A stretch of DNA of 64,000 nucleotides from Desulfuromonas acetexigens (GTDB lineage Bacteria; Desulfobacterota; Desulfuromonadia; Desulfuromonadales; Trichloromonadaceae): positions 124,001 to 188,000 of the forward strand of contig NZ_FOJJ01000039.1 of assembly GCF_900111775.1 (NCBI RefSeq). Direction: 5' to 3'. How positions within the stretch are numbered: the stretch's first letter is position 1; every line of letters begins with the position of its first letter. The notes beneath the pieces are model-generated. The model searched no databases and was not told the DNA's origin. It saw only the letters and a list, made by a program, of their open reading frames with translations. Shown here one piece after another: positions 27,622 to 36,178 of the stretch. The position numbers were made by a program, and so were the translations under genes.

Positions 27622-28275
27622 ATGCTTGTCGTGAAGATTTCAGGTCGATCCGGAGACTTGTGGGGTCACCGGTTGCTGGTTACGGTTTGCTGCCTCTTCG
27701 CCCTTTGGCTGTTGGCCGCCTGCGAAAAGACGCCTCGGATTTCCCCACTCGATGGAGAGGCGGTGATCCTGGCCTTCGGCGACAGCCTGACCCACGGCAC
27801 CGGCGCCGGTGCGGAGGAAACCTACCCGGCGGTGCTCGCCGGGCTTCTCGGGCGAGAGGTGGTCAATGCCGGGGTCCCCGGCGAGGTTGCCGCCGCCGGT
27901 CTGAAGCGGCTGCCGGAATTGCTGGCGGAGTACCAACCGGCGCTGGTGATTCTTTGCCACGGCGGCAATGATTTTCTGCGGCGGCTCGACCGCGAGGTAT
28001 TGATCGGCAATCTGCGGGAAATGATCGCGCTCTGTCAAGAATCCGGCGCCGAGGTGCTGTTGGTCGGGGTGCCGCAAGTCGGACTCTTCCTTTCGGCCGA
28101 TCCCCTTTACGGGGAACTGGCCGAGGAGTTCGCCCTGCCTTACGAGGAGAAGATCCTGGCGAAAATCCTCAGCGAGCGGGAATTGAAGAGCGACCAGATC
28201 CATCCCAATGGGCGTGGCTATGCGCTTCTGGCGGAAAAGCTCGCCGCGCTCATCGCCAAGGCCGGCGGTATTTGA
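27622..28275 (+). CDS. GDSL/SGNH-family lipoprotein esterase (arylesterase / TesA type)
   Basis: Predicted hydrolase of esters or lysophospholipids, 217 residues. The N-terminus has a hydrophobic stretch ending in the lipobox LAAC, so the mature protein is probably a lipoprotein. SGNH blocks are complete: AFGDSLTHGTGA (Ser), the AGVPGE glycine block, GGND (Asn), and DQIHPNGRGY with the catalytic Asp and His. The ATG at 27622 has a strong GGAGG site; an ATG 24 bases upstream does not. Confidence 0.85.
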   Translation: MLVVKISGRSGDLWGHRLLVTVCCLFALWLLAACEKTPRISPLDGEAVILAFGDSLTHGTGAGAEETYPAVLAGLLGREVVNAGVPGEVAAAGLKRLPELLAEYQPALVILCHGGNDFLRRLDREVLIGNLREMIALCQESGAEVLLVGVPQVGLFLSADPLYGELAEEFALPYEEKILAKILSERELKSDQIHPNGRGYALLAEKLAALIAKAGGI

Positions 28276-28278
28276 ACC

Positions 28279-28620
28279 TCAGGCGCGGAAGATAAAATAG
28301 ACGGCGCCGAGCAGGCAGAGCCCGGCCCACAGGTAGTCGAGCTTGAGGGGCTGGCCCATGTAGAGAAGGGCGAAGGGAACAAAGACCGAGAGGGTGATGA
28401 CTTCCTGCAGGATCTTCAGCTGCGCCAGATTCATGGCCCCGTAGCCGATGCGGTTGGCGGGCACCTGGAGCACGTATTCAAAGAAGGCGATCCCCCAACT
28501 GATCACGACGGCGATGTACCAGGCCTTGTGGCTCAGGTTGCGCAGATGGCCGTACCAGGCCAAGGTCATGAAGAGATTGGAGAGGATGAGCAGGAGGGTG
28601 GTTTGCAGAACGACGGGCAT
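28279..28620 (-). CDS. DUF486 / DMT-superfamily small membrane protein
   Basis: A 113-residue protein with four hydrophobic spans and the DUF486 pattern (SNLFMTLAWYGHL near the start and NLAQLKILQEVITL in the middle). The DMT fold suggests a small transporter, but no substrate is known. The frame is open far upstream on this strand, but the ATG at 28620 is the only start consistent with the family, and the upstream DNA holds regulatory sequence for the divergent operon. Its stop is three bases from the convergent GDSL gene. Confidence 0.8.
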   Translation of the reverse strand: MPVVLQTTLLLILSNLFMTLAWYGHLRNLSHKAWYIAVVISWGIAFFEYVLQVPANRIGYGAMNLAQLKILQEVITLSVFVPFALLYMGQPLKLDYLWAGLCLLGAVYFIFRA

Positions 28621-28841
28621 GGCCGCTACCTCGCGCGAGATGGAGGGTCTGGTGCCGAAAAGAGCGCTTTCGGGCGCGGCGATATTACTCCCGGTCCGAG
28701 GCGGCGACAACAGATTTTTCCCGTCGGCGGATACGCGGCTCGATCGATTTAAAAAACGGCCGGAAAAGGTCCGGAAAAAGTCCTGAGAAATTTTTACAAC
28801 TATCTGTTTTCTAAATGCTTTTTCTCGATATTTTTTCCCTG
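28621..28841. other. Intergenic region between divergent transcription units
   Basis: No credible gene. A GCGCTTTCGGGCGC motif and a run of T-rich sequence (28790-28840) precede the promoter at 28842. The T-rich block resembles an UP-like element, which is inference. Confidence 0.35.
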
Positions 28842-28871
28842 TTGACAAGCCCGGGGCAGGGGGAGTAAATA
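28842..28871 (+). promoter_or_regulatory. Sigma-70 promoter of the ATP-grasp / GNAT / KamA operon
   Basis: A perfect TTGACA (28842-28847), an 18-base GC-rich spacer and TAAATA (28866-28871). Transcription would begin near 28878-28880, right at the 5' arm of the leader's outer stem. Confidence 0.7.
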
Positions 28872-28880
28872 GCGAACTAA

Positions 28881-29023
28881 GAGAGACGTTCGCGACCCGG
28901 GCATGCGCAAGACGAAGCGTAAAAAGCAACCCCTTTTTATAGCCGCACGCCCCAGGCACCCGGATCCTTTTCACGTCTCTCCCGCCCATCGGGCATCGCT
29001 CTTCACGGCTTAAAAAAGGGGTT
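28881..29023 (+). ncRNA. Structured 5' leader RNA, candidate riboswitch or other cis-regulator
   Basis: About 150 nt of leader precede the first start codon. GAGAGACGT (28881-28889) pairs perfectly with ACGTCTCTC (28973-28981), closing a domain that contains CCGGG/CCCGG and TGCGC/GCGTA helices. A second, mutually exclusive pairing joins AACCCCTTTTT (28928-28938), inside that domain, with AAAAAGGGGTT (29013-29023), which contains the ribosome binding site AAGGGG seven bases before ATG 29029. Two alternative folds, one hiding the ribosome site, are typical of translational riboswitches. I do not recognise a known aptamer class in it. Confidence 0.5.
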
Positions 29024-29028
29024 ATCAC

Positions 29029-30093
29029 ATGCACATCGCTCTCTCCCACAATCTTCGGGACGATTCCGCTTGCGCGGAACCCGATCCCGAACCCCCCGCG
29101 CCCGCACCCGCTGACGATCTCTACGCCGAATGGGATGACATCCACACCATCCGTGCCGTGGAATCCGCTCTCGCCACTCATCATCGGGTCTCCCTGGTCA
29201 ACGCCGATCTCGACGCCTTTGCCGCTTTTCGCGAACTGAAGCCCGACTTGGTCTTCAATATCGCCGAAGGTCTGCACGGCGCCAGCCGCGAGGCGCAGAT
29301 CCCGGCCATGCTCGACATGCTCGGCGTTCCCTACACCGGCAGCGACCCCCTTACCCTCGGCAATTGTCTCGACAAGCGGCGCACCAAGGAAATCCTCAGC
29401 TACCATCGGATTCCGACGCCGCGCTTCGTGACGGTCGACTCTCCGGCGCAGCTGCCGGCCCGCCTGCGCTACCCGCTGATGGTCAAACCGGTCCTCGAAG
29501 GGTCGAGCAAGGGCGTCACCGACCAAGCCCTGGTGTCGGACCGCAAGGCCCTGGTGCGCCAGGTCGAATGGGTGCTGGATACCTATCGCCAGAGCGCCCT
29601 GGTCGAGGAGTTTCTCCCCGGCCGGGAATTCACCGTGGCCCTGCTCGGCAACGGTGCCGCCCTGCGCGTTCTGCCCATCGTCGAGATCAATTTCGACACC
29701 CTTCCCGCCGGGGTCAATCCGATCTATTCCTATGAAGCCAAGTGGCTCTGGGATCAAGAGGACGATCCCTTGCAGATCTTCACCTGCCCGGCCCGGCTCG
29801 AACCGCTCTTGCAGAAACAGATCGAGGAAATCTGCCGGCGGGCCTTCGCCGTCATGGGCTGTCGCGACTGGTGCCGCATCGATGTGCGACTCGATGCGCG
29901 CGGGCTGCCCGCCATCATCGAACTGAACCCGCTGCCTGGCATCCTCCCCCGCCCCGAGCAGAACAGCTGCTTCCCCAAAGCGGCGCGGGCGGCCGGGCTA
30001 TCCTACGAAGAGATGATTCTCGCGGTGGTCGAAGCGGCCGGCGAACGGCTCAATCTGCAAGGGGTTCAAGATGAACGTCTCCGTATGTTTTAA
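29029..30093 (+). CDS. D-Ala-D-Ala-ligase-like ATP-grasp enzyme, first of a pair
   Basis: Predicted ATP-dependent carboxylate-amine ligase, 354 residues. The N-terminal domain ends with FNIAEGLHGASREAQIPAMLDMLG and YTGSDP, the hallmark of D-Ala-D-Ala ligases. The ATP-grasp core has PLMVKPVLEGSSKGV (lysine and flexible loop), VEEFLPGREF, and the metal ligands in IDVRLDARGLPAIIELNPLPG. A Pro/Ala-rich insertion occurs at about residues 20-30. The start lies behind AAGGGG, which is part of the leader's alternative stem. It overlaps the second ATP-grasp gene by 23 bases. Because the next gene is a paralogue and amine-forming enzymes follow, a role outside peptidoglycan is likely; substrates are unknown. 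Confidence 0.8.
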   Translation: MHIALSHNLRDDSACAEPDPEPPAPAPADDLYAEWDDIHTIRAVESALATHHRVSLVNADLDAFAAFRELKPDLVFNIAEGLHGASREAQIPAMLDMLGVPYTGSDPLTLGNCLDKRRTKEILSYHRIPTPRFVTVDSPAQLPARLRYPLMVKPVLEGSSKGVTDQALVSDRKALVRQVEWVLDTYRQSALVEEFLPGREFTVALLGNGAALRVLPIVEINFDTLPAGVNPIYSYEAKWLWDQEDDPLQIFTCPARLEPLLQKQIEEICRRAFAVMGCRDWCRIDVRLDARGLPAIIELNPLPGILPRPEQNSCFPKAARAAGLSYEEMILAVVEAAGERLNLQGVQDERLRMF

Positions 30094-31087
30094 TCAGGTT
30101 CCCCGAAAACTGCTCAAGGGGGAGTCCCGCGACCGCATTTCCGAGGAAGGCGCCGAGAAAGAGGCGCGCGCGGTCAAGGCCGCCCTGCGGCAACTGGGGC
30201 ATGAGGTCAAGCTGGTGCCGCTGGCCGCCGATGCCCCGGCCTTCGCCGAGGCCCTGCGCGCCGCCCGGCCCGAGGTCGTTTTCAATCTTTGCGAGGGCTT
30301 CTGGGGGGACAGCCGCAAGGAGCTGCACGTCGCGGCGCTCTTCGATCTGCTCGGCCTGGCCTACACCGGTTCCGCCCCCCTGTGCCTGGGGTTGACCCAG
30401 GACAAGGCGCGGACCAAGGATCTGTTGGCGGCGCACAACCTGCCGACGCCTCGCTATGTGCTGGTGAAGCTGGGGGAACACTTCCCCAAGACCAAGAACC
30501 TGAGCTATCCGCTGATGGTCAAACCGCGCTTCGAGGATGCCTCCCTGGGGATCACCCTGGAGAGCATCGTCGATGACGAAAAGGCGCTGACCCGGCGCAT
30601 CGCCTATGTTCACGAAACCTACCGCCAGGGAGCGCTGATCGAGGAGTTTATCGACGGGCGGGAGCTCAATGTCGCCGTGCTCGGCAACGCGCCGATGGAG
30701 GTTTTGCCGGTCTCCGAGATCGTCTTCAAGTCGGGGCTCAAGCGCGCCATCGTCAGCTACGACGGCAAGTGGCTGGAGGATTCCCAGGAGTACGCCCAGA
30801 CCGAGCCGCTCTGCCCGGCGCCCTTGAAGGCCAAGGAACTGCTACTGGTGCGTGATGTCGCCATGCGCGCCTGCAAACTCCTCGACTGCCGGGATTACGC
30901 CCGGGTCGACATCCGCCTGCGCGACGGGGTGCCCTATATTCTTGAACTCAACGCCAACCCCGATCTGTCCCCCGACGCCGGCCTGGCCCGCAGCGCGCAA
31001 GCCGCCGGCATCGGCTATCCCCGGCTGGTGGAACGGATTCTCCAGCTGGCCCTGAAACGCCGGGAGAGTGCCCATGCGAAACCTTGA
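30071..31087 (+). CDS. D-Ala-D-Ala-ligase-like ATP-grasp enzyme, second of a pair
   Basis: Paralogue of the preceding ligase, 338 residues. It keeps FNLCEGFWGDSRKELHVAAL and YTGSAP, the ATP-binding lysine in PLMVKPRFEDASLGIT, IEEFIDGREL, and metal ligands in VDIRLRDGVPYILELNANPDL. The loop before the lysine differs from its partner (RFEDASLG versus VLEGSSKG), which hints at a different substrate. It starts 23 bases inside the upstream gene and ends 14 bases inside the GNAT gene, so translation is coupled along the operon. Sequential ligations by the two enzymes are inferred. Confidence 0.8.
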   Translation: MNVSVCFNQVPRKLLKGESRDRISEEGAEKEARAVKAALRQLGHEVKLVPLAADAPAFAEALRAARPEVVFNLCEGFWGDSRKELHVAALFDLLGLAYTGSAPLCLGLTQDKARTKDLLAAHNLPTPRYVLVKLGEHFPKTKNLSYPLMVKPRFEDASLGITLESIVDDEKALTRRIAYVHETYRQGALIEEFIDGRELNVAVLGNAPMEVLPVSEIVFKSGLKRAIVSYDGKWLEDSQEYAQTEPLCPAPLKAKELLLVRDVAMRACKLLDCRDYARVDIRLRDGVPYILELNANPDLSPDAGLARSAQAAGIGYPRLVERILQLALKRRESAHAKP

Positions 31088-31556
31088 AGCGACCGATCTT
31101 CCGGCCCTGACCCGGATTCTCCAAGCGACCGGCGCCTTCACCGAAGTCGAGATCGAGTGTGCCGTCGAACTGCTCGAGATCGTCATCGCCCAGCCCTGGC
31201 AGCAGGATTACCGGGTGGCGGTGGCCGAGAATGACAGCCAGGTCGCCGGTTATATCCTCTACGGCCCGGTCCCCCTCACCGAGGGGGTTTACGACATCTA
31301 CTGGATCGCCACCGATCCGACGGTGCAGGGGCAAGGCCTCGGCCGGCGCCTGATGGAACAGGCCGAGGCCGAAGCGCGCCGGGCGGGAGGGCGCATGATC
31401 TGTCTGGAAACCTCGTCCCAGGGGGGGTACGAACGCACCCGGCGCTTCTACGATCAGGCCGGGTATGTGGAAGAGGCGCGGCTGCGGGATTTTTACAAGC
31501 CCGGCGATGACCGCATCACTTACGTCAAACGTTTCTCTTGCCGTGAGGAGATCTAA
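31074..31556 (+). CDS. GNAT-family N-acetyltransferase
   Basis: Acetyl-CoA-dependent transferase, 160 residues, the usual size of a stand-alone GNAT domain. The pantetheine-binding motif A is IATDPTVQGQGLGRRLMEQ (Q/RxxGxG/A), preceded by the beta-4 strand VYDIYWIA and followed by RRFYDQAGYVEEARLRDFY, the usual GNAT C-terminal region. The ATG at 31074 follows GGGAG and overlaps the second ligase by 14 bases. In this operon the amino acceptor may be a beta-amino acid or the ligase product. It is much shorter than AblB, the known beta-lysine acetyltransferase. Confidence 0.8.
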   Translation: MRNLEATDLPALTRILQATGAFTEVEIECAVELLEIVIAQPWQQDYRVAVAENDSQVAGYILYGPVPLTEGVYDIYWIATDPTVQGQGLGRRLMEQAEAEARRAGGRMICLETSSQGGYERTRRFYDQAGYVEEARLRDFYKPGDDRITYVKRFSCREEI

Positions 31557-31562
31557 CGCAAG

Positions 31563-32648
31563 ATGGAAACCTGGCAGAAACTGCTGCAGGAAAGCCTGAC
31601 CCGTCCCGGCGACCTGACTCGTCGCTTCGGCGTCGATCCCCGGCCCCTCGAAGAAGTGGCGGCGCGCTACCCGATGCGGGTCAATCCCTACTATCTCGGG
31701 CTCATCAAGGAAGTCGGCGACCCCATCTGGAGGCAGGCGGTGCCGGCGGAGGAGGAGCTGCGCGACGCCGTCTGCCCGGCCGATCCCTTGGAGGAAGAGA
31801 ACCAGAGCCCGGTGCCGAACCTGGTCCACCGCTATCCCGACCGGGTGCTCTTTCTGGTCTGTTCCGAGTGCGCCATGTACTGCCGCTTCTGCACCCGCAA
31901 GCGTAAGGTCGGCGGCGAGGAGATGGTGATCGACCGCGCCTCCATCGAGCGGGGCCTGGCCTATATCCGCGAACACGGGGAAATCCGCGACGTGATCCTC
32001 TCCGGCGGCGACCCGCTGCTCCTCTCCGACGAGCGTCTGGAGTGGATTCTCAAGGAACTGCGAGCGATTGCCCACGTCGAGATCATCCGCATCGGCAGCC
32101 GGGTGCCGGTGGTTCTGCCGCAGCGCATCACGGCGGCCCTGGTGCGCCTGCTGCGGCGCTTTCACCCGCTCTATCTCAACACCCATTTCAACCACCCGGA
32201 CGAGATCACCGAACTCGCGGCCAAAGCCTGCGCGCGCCTCGCCGACGCCGGCATCCCCCTGGGCAATCAGACCGTGCTGCTGCGTGGGGTCAACGACGAT
32301 CCAGTGGTAATGAAGCGGCTGATGCAGAAGCTGCTGGCGATCCGGGTCAAGCCCTACTACCTCTACCAGGCCGACATGGTGCAGGGGACCGACCACTTCC
32401 GTACCAGCGTCGAGGAAGGGCTGGAGATCGTCCGCGCCCTGCGCGGCCACACCTCGGGGTTGGGGGTGCCGGCCTACGTCATCGACGCCCCCGGCGGCGG
32501 TGGCAAAATTCCGCTGCTGCCCGATTATCTGCAAAGCCTGGGGGAAGAGGTGGTGCTCAAGAATTACCAGGGGGAAACCTACCGCTACGCCAACCCCGCC
32601 CCCGCCCTGATCGAAGAAAAACGCAGCGCCGTCAACGACTGCCGCTGA
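31563..32648 (+). CDS. KamA-family radical SAM aminomutase (lysine 2,3-aminomutase-like)
   Basis: Radical SAM/PLP enzyme of 361 residues that moves an amino group from the alpha to the beta carbon. The iron-sulphur motif is CAMYCRFC (CxxxCxxC) followed by TRKRKVGG, SAM-binding SGGDPLLLSD is next, and the PLP lysine is in APGGGGKIPLLPDY. It is shorter than clostridial lysine 2,3-aminomutase (about 416) and lacks much of its C-terminal multimer region. Substrate could be lysine, glutamate or another amino acid. It follows the GNAT gene by six bases and ends the operon at a hairpin. Confidence 0.85.
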   Translation: METWQKLLQESLTRPGDLTRRFGVDPRPLEEVAARYPMRVNPYYLGLIKEVGDPIWRQAVPAEEELRDAVCPADPLEEENQSPVPNLVHRYPDRVLFLVCSECAMYCRFCTRKRKVGGEEMVIDRASIERGLAYIREHGEIRDVILSGGDPLLLSDERLEWILKELRAIAHVEIIRIGSRVPVVLPQRITAALVRLLRRFHPLYLNTHFNHPDEITELAAKACARLADAGIPLGNQTVLLRGVNDDPVVMKRLMQKLLAIRVKPYYLYQADMVQGTDHFRTSVEEGLEIVRALRGHTSGLGVPAYVIDAPGGGGKIPLLPDYLQSLGEEVVLKNYQGETYRYANPAPALIEEKRSAVNDCR

Positions 32649-32661
32649 TCCCTTCTGCTGT

Positions 32662-32699
32662 CGCCCCCGGTTCCCTGGGAATCGGGGGCGGCTTCTTTC
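32662..32699 (+). terminator. Intrinsic terminator of the ATP-grasp / KamA operon
   Basis: The stem CGCCCCCGGTTCCC / GGGAATCGGGGGCG (one G-T pair) is followed by GCTTCTTTCTTC, 13 bases after the KamA stop. Confidence 0.7.
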
Positions 32700-32736
32700 T
32701 TCGCGATATTTCTGCTTTAGGTCCGCGTTAATACGG

Positions 32737-32765
32737 TTGCGTCACGGGGCGAACTCTGCGATATT
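32737..32765 (+). promoter_or_regulatory. Putative sigma-70 promoter of carB
   Basis: TTGCGT (32737-32742), 17 bases, GATATT (32760-32765). It lies between the upstream terminator and carB and predicts a leader of about 42 nt. Confidence 0.4.
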
Positions 32766-32813
32766 AGCCCGTTGAACAGAGACACATTGGCGTGTTTTTC
32801 ATAGGAGGTCCCG

Positions 32814-35800
32814 ATGCCGCGACGCGACGACGTAAAGAAAGTTCTCATTATCGGCTCCGGCCCGATCATTATCGGTCAGGCCTGCGAATTCGACTATTCC
32901 GGTACCCAGGCCTGCAAGGCGCTGCGCAAGCTCGGCTACCAAATCGTGCTGGTCAACTCCAATCCGGCGACGATCATGACCGACCCCGGGATGGCCGACG
33001 CCACCTACATTGAGCCGCTCAACGTCGCCCGGCTCACCGAGATCATCGAGAAGGAACGTCCCGACGCCCTGCTCCCCAACCTCGGCGGCCAGACCGCCCT
33101 CAACCTCTCCAGCGAACTGGCGCGCCTCGGCGTTCTCGACAAGTACGGGGTGCGGGTGATCGGCGTCAACCTCGACGCCATCAAACGCGGCGAGGACCGG
33201 GAAACGTTTAAGGAGACCATGACCCAGTTGGGGATCGAGACGGCGCGCAGCGAAATCGCCGTCAGCCTCGATCAGGCCCTGGAGATCGTCGGCCGCATCG
33301 GTCTGCCGGTCGTCATCCGCCCCGCCTACACCATGGGCGGCACCGGCGGCGGCTTCGCCTACAATCTGGAGGAGTTCGAGACCATCGTCAGTCGCGGCCT
33401 CGCCGCCAGCCCGGTGAGCCAGGTCCTCATCGAGGAGTCGATTCTCGGCTGGGAAGAGCTTGAACTGGAAGTGGTGCGCGACGCCAAGAACCAGAAGATC
33501 ACCGTCTGCTTCATCGAGAACGTCGACGCCGTCGGCGTCCACACCGGCGATTCCTTCTGCACCGCGCCGATGCTCACCATCGATCCCGAACTCCAGGCGC
33601 GCTTGCAGGAATACGCCTACCGCATCGTCGACGCCATCGAGGTGATCGGCGGCACCAACGTCCAGTTCGCCTACGATCCGAAGAGCGGCCGGGTGGTGGT
33701 CATCGAGATCAATCCCCGCACCTCCCGCTCCTCGGCGCTGGCCTCCAAGGCCACCGGTTTCCCCATCGCCCTGGTTTCGGCCCAACTCGCCGCCGGCTTG
33801 ACGCTGGATGAAATTCCCTACTGGCGCGACGGCACCCTCGACAAGTACACTCCGTCCGGCGACTACGTGGTGGTCAAGTTCGCCCGCTGGGCCTTCGAGA
33901 AGTTCAAGGGGGTACACGACAAGCTCGGCACCCAGATGCGCGCCGTCGGTGAGGTGATGAGCATCGGCAAGAACTACAAAGAGGCGCTGCACAAGGCGAT
34001 CCGCTCCCTGGAGAACGGTCGTTACGGCCTCGGTTTCGCCAAGGATTTCAACAAGCGCTCCCTGCCGGAACTGCTGGAACTCCTCGCCGAGCCCTCCAGC
34101 GAGCGCCAGTTCATTCTTTACGAGGCGCTGCGCAAGGGCGCTGATATCGACATGCTCTATGCCAAGACCTTTATCAAGCCCTGGTTCCTGCAGCAGATGA
34201 AGGAGCTGGTCGAGCTCGAAGAGGAAATCCTCCAGCACAAAGGGAGCCTGCCCCCCGATGCCCTGCTGATCCAGGCGAAAAAGGACGGCTTCGCCGACCG
34301 CTACCTGGCGCAGATTCTCGGCCTGAGCGAAGAGGCGATCCGCAGCAAACGCACCGCGCTCGGCATGGTCGAGGCCTGGGAGGCGGTGCCGGTGAGCGGA
34401 GTGGAAAATGCTGCCTACTACTTTTCCACCTACAACGCCCCCGATTCGGTCACCGTTTCCGACCGCAAGAAGATCATGGTCCTCGGCGGCGGTCCCAACC
34501 GCATCGGCCAGGGGATCGAATTCGACTACTGCTGCGTCCATACCGCCCTGGCCCTGCGCGAGGCCGGTTTCGAGACGATCATGATCAACTGCAACCCCGA
34601 GACCGTCTCCACCGACTACGATACCTCAGACAAGCTCTACTTCGAGCCTCTCACCGTCGAGGACGTCCTCGCCATTTACGAGAAAGAAAAGCCCGAAGGG
34701 GTAGTCGTGCAGTTCGGCGGGCAGACACCGCTGAACATCGCCCGCCAGCTCGAAGAGGCGGGGGTACGCATCCTCGGCACCAGCCCGGCGACCATCGACC
34801 AGGCCGAGGATCGCGATCTCTTTAATCAGACGATGGTCAAACTCGGCATCCCCCAGCCCGAATCGGGAATGGCGGCGACCGAGGCCCAGGCCGTGGAGAT
34901 CGCCGCGCGCATCGGCTATCCGCTGATCGTGCGACCCTCCTTCGTTCTCGGCGGCCGCGCCATGGAAGTGGTGCACGACGAATCGATGCTCCGCGAGTAT
35001 CTGCAAAAGGCGGTGGAAATCTCCCCCGAGCGGCCGATTCTCATCGACCGTTTCCTGCAGAACGCCATCGAGGCTGAGGCCGACGCCATCGCCGACGGCA
35101 CCGAGGCCTTCGTCCCGGCGGTGATGGAGCATATCGAGCTGGCCGGGGTTCACTCCGGGGATTCGGCTTGCGTCATTCCGCCCGTTTCCATCCCGGCTAA
35201 GCATATCGCCACCATCGAGGAGTACACCCGGCGCATTGCCGTGGAGATGGGGGTGGTCGGGCTGATGAACATCCAGTACGCCATCGCCGACGACAAGGTC
35301 TACATTCTCGAAGCCAATCCCCGCGCCAGTCGCACCGTGCCGCTAGTCTCCAAGGTCTGCGCCATCCCCATGCCGCGCATTGCGGTGGCGGCCATGCTCG
35401 GGAAAAAACTCGCCGAGCAGGGACTTAAGCGTCGCGAATTCACCCATTTCGGGGTCAAGGAGGCGGTCTTCCCCTTCGGTATGTTCCCCGAGGTCGACCC
35501 GGTGCTCGGGCCGGAGATGCGCTCCACCGGCGAAGTGCTGGGGCTGGCGAGCAACTACGGCCTGGCCTACTTCAAGGCCCAAGAAGGGGCCAATTCGCCG
35601 CTGCCGCTGCAAGGAACGGTACTCATCACCGTCGCCGAGCAGGACAAGGCCGGGGTGCTCGAAGCGGCCCGCCTCTTCGTCGAGCACGGCTTCACCATCC
35701 GCGCCACCGCCGGCACCCAGGCCTATCTGACTTCCCAGGGGATCGCCGCCACCGTCATCCAGAAGCTGCACGAGGGGCGGCCGAACATCGCTGATGCCAT

Positions 35801-36014
35801 CAAGAACGGTGAGATCCAGCTGCTGATTAACACCCCCGTCGGCAAACTCAGTGCCTACGACGACTCCTACATCCGCAAAGCGGCGATCCGCTACAAGGTG
35901 CCCTACATCACCACCACCGCCGCCGCCCTCGCCGCCGCCCAGGGCATTGCCGCCCGGCGCCGGGGCCAGGAGGAGATTCACAGCCTGCAGGAATATCACG
36001 CCGCCATTCGTTAG
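32814..36014 (+). CDS. carB: Carbamoyl-phosphate synthase large subunit
   Basis: Makes carbamoyl phosphate from ammonia, bicarbonate and two ATP for arginine and pyrimidine synthesis. The 1066-residue chain has the two homologous halves: an N-terminal carboxyphosphate ATP-grasp (start VLIIGSGPIIIGQACEFDYS), an oligomerisation stretch near 400-550, a second carbamate ATP-grasp (MVLGGGPNRIGQGIEFDYCC), and a C-terminal MGS-like allosteric domain (from about 935). Length is normal. ATG 32814 follows ATAGGAGG. The small subunit carA is not adjacent within this window. Confidence 0.97.
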   Translation: MPRRDDVKKVLIIGSGPIIIGQACEFDYSGTQACKALRKLGYQIVLVNSNPATIMTDPGMADATYIEPLNVARLTEIIEKERPDALLPNLGGQTALNLSSELARLGVLDKYGVRVIGVNLDAIKRGEDRETFKETMTQLGIETARSEIAVSLDQALEIVGRIGLPVVIRPAYTMGGTGGGFAYNLEEFETIVSRGLAASPVSQVLIEESILGWEELELEVVRDAKNQKITVCFIENVDAVGVHTGDSFCTAPMLTIDPELQARLQEYAYRIVDAIEVIGGTNVQFAYDPKSGRVVVIEINPRTSRSSALASKATGFPIALVSAQLAAGLTLDEIPYWRDGTLDKYTPSGDYVVVKFARWAFEKFKGVHDKLGTQMRAVGEVMSIGKNYKEALHKAIRSLENGRYGLGFAKDFNKRSLPELLELLAEPSSERQFILYEALRKGADIDMLYAKTFIKPWFLQQMKELVELEEEILQHKGSLPPDALLIQAKKDGFADRYLAQILGLSEEAIRSKRTALGMVEAWEAVPVSGVENAAYYFSTYNAPDSVTVSDRKKIMVLGGGPNRIGQGIEFDYCCVHTALALREAGFETIMINCNPETVSTDYDTSDKLYFEPLTVEDVLAIYEKEKPEGVVVQFGGQTPLNIARQLEEAGVRILGTSPATIDQAEDRDLFNQTMVKLGIPQPESGMAATEAQAVEIAARIGYPLIVRPSFVLGGRAMEVVHDESMLREYLQKAVEISPERPILIDRFLQNAIEAEADAIADGTEAFVPAVMEHIELAGVHSGDSACVIPPVSIPAKHIATIEEYTRRIAVEMGVVGLMNIQYAIADDKVYILEANPRASRTVPLVSKVCAIPMPRIAVAAMLGKKLAEQGLKRREFTHFGVKEAVFPFGMFPEVDPVLGPEMRSTGEVLGLASNYGLAYFKAQEGANSPLPLQGTVLITVAEQDKAGVLEAARLFVEHGFTIRATAGTQAYLTSQGIAATVIQKLHEGRPNIADAIKNGEIQLLINTPVGKLSAYDDSYIRKAAIRYKVPYITTTAAALAAAQGIAARRRGQEEIHSLQEYHAAIR

Positions 36015-36039
36015 CATTAGATTGACGGCAAAAAATTCG

Positions 36040-36079
36040 GGGCGGGGTCGACGGCAGGAATCGTCGCCCCGCCCTTTTT
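36040..36079 (+). terminator. Intrinsic terminator of carB
   Basis: GGGCGGGGTCGACG pairs with CGTCGCCCCGCCC (one bulged T) and is followed by TTTTTGTTT. Confidence 0.8.
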
Positions 36080-36125
36080 GTTTCCGGGGAGATTTGCCCG
36101 CAGGGGGCTTGCATTGCGAAATTGT

Positions 36126-36159
36126 ATGCCGTATAGTTTTTTAAAAAAATATACGGCAT
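36126..36159. promoter_or_regulatory. Palindromic operator of the RHH/PIN toxin-antitoxin operon
   Basis: A 34-base near-perfect palindrome: ATGCCGTATA at 36126-36135 and TATACGGCAT at 36150-36159, joined by an A/T-only centre, with one mismatched pair in all. It ends 20 bases before the antitoxin ATG. Position and symmetry fit autorepression by the RHH antitoxin; the TATAC-rich arms may also hold the -10 box. Confidence 0.65.
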
Positions 36160-36178
36160 GTTGATGGGGGAGGATCAA

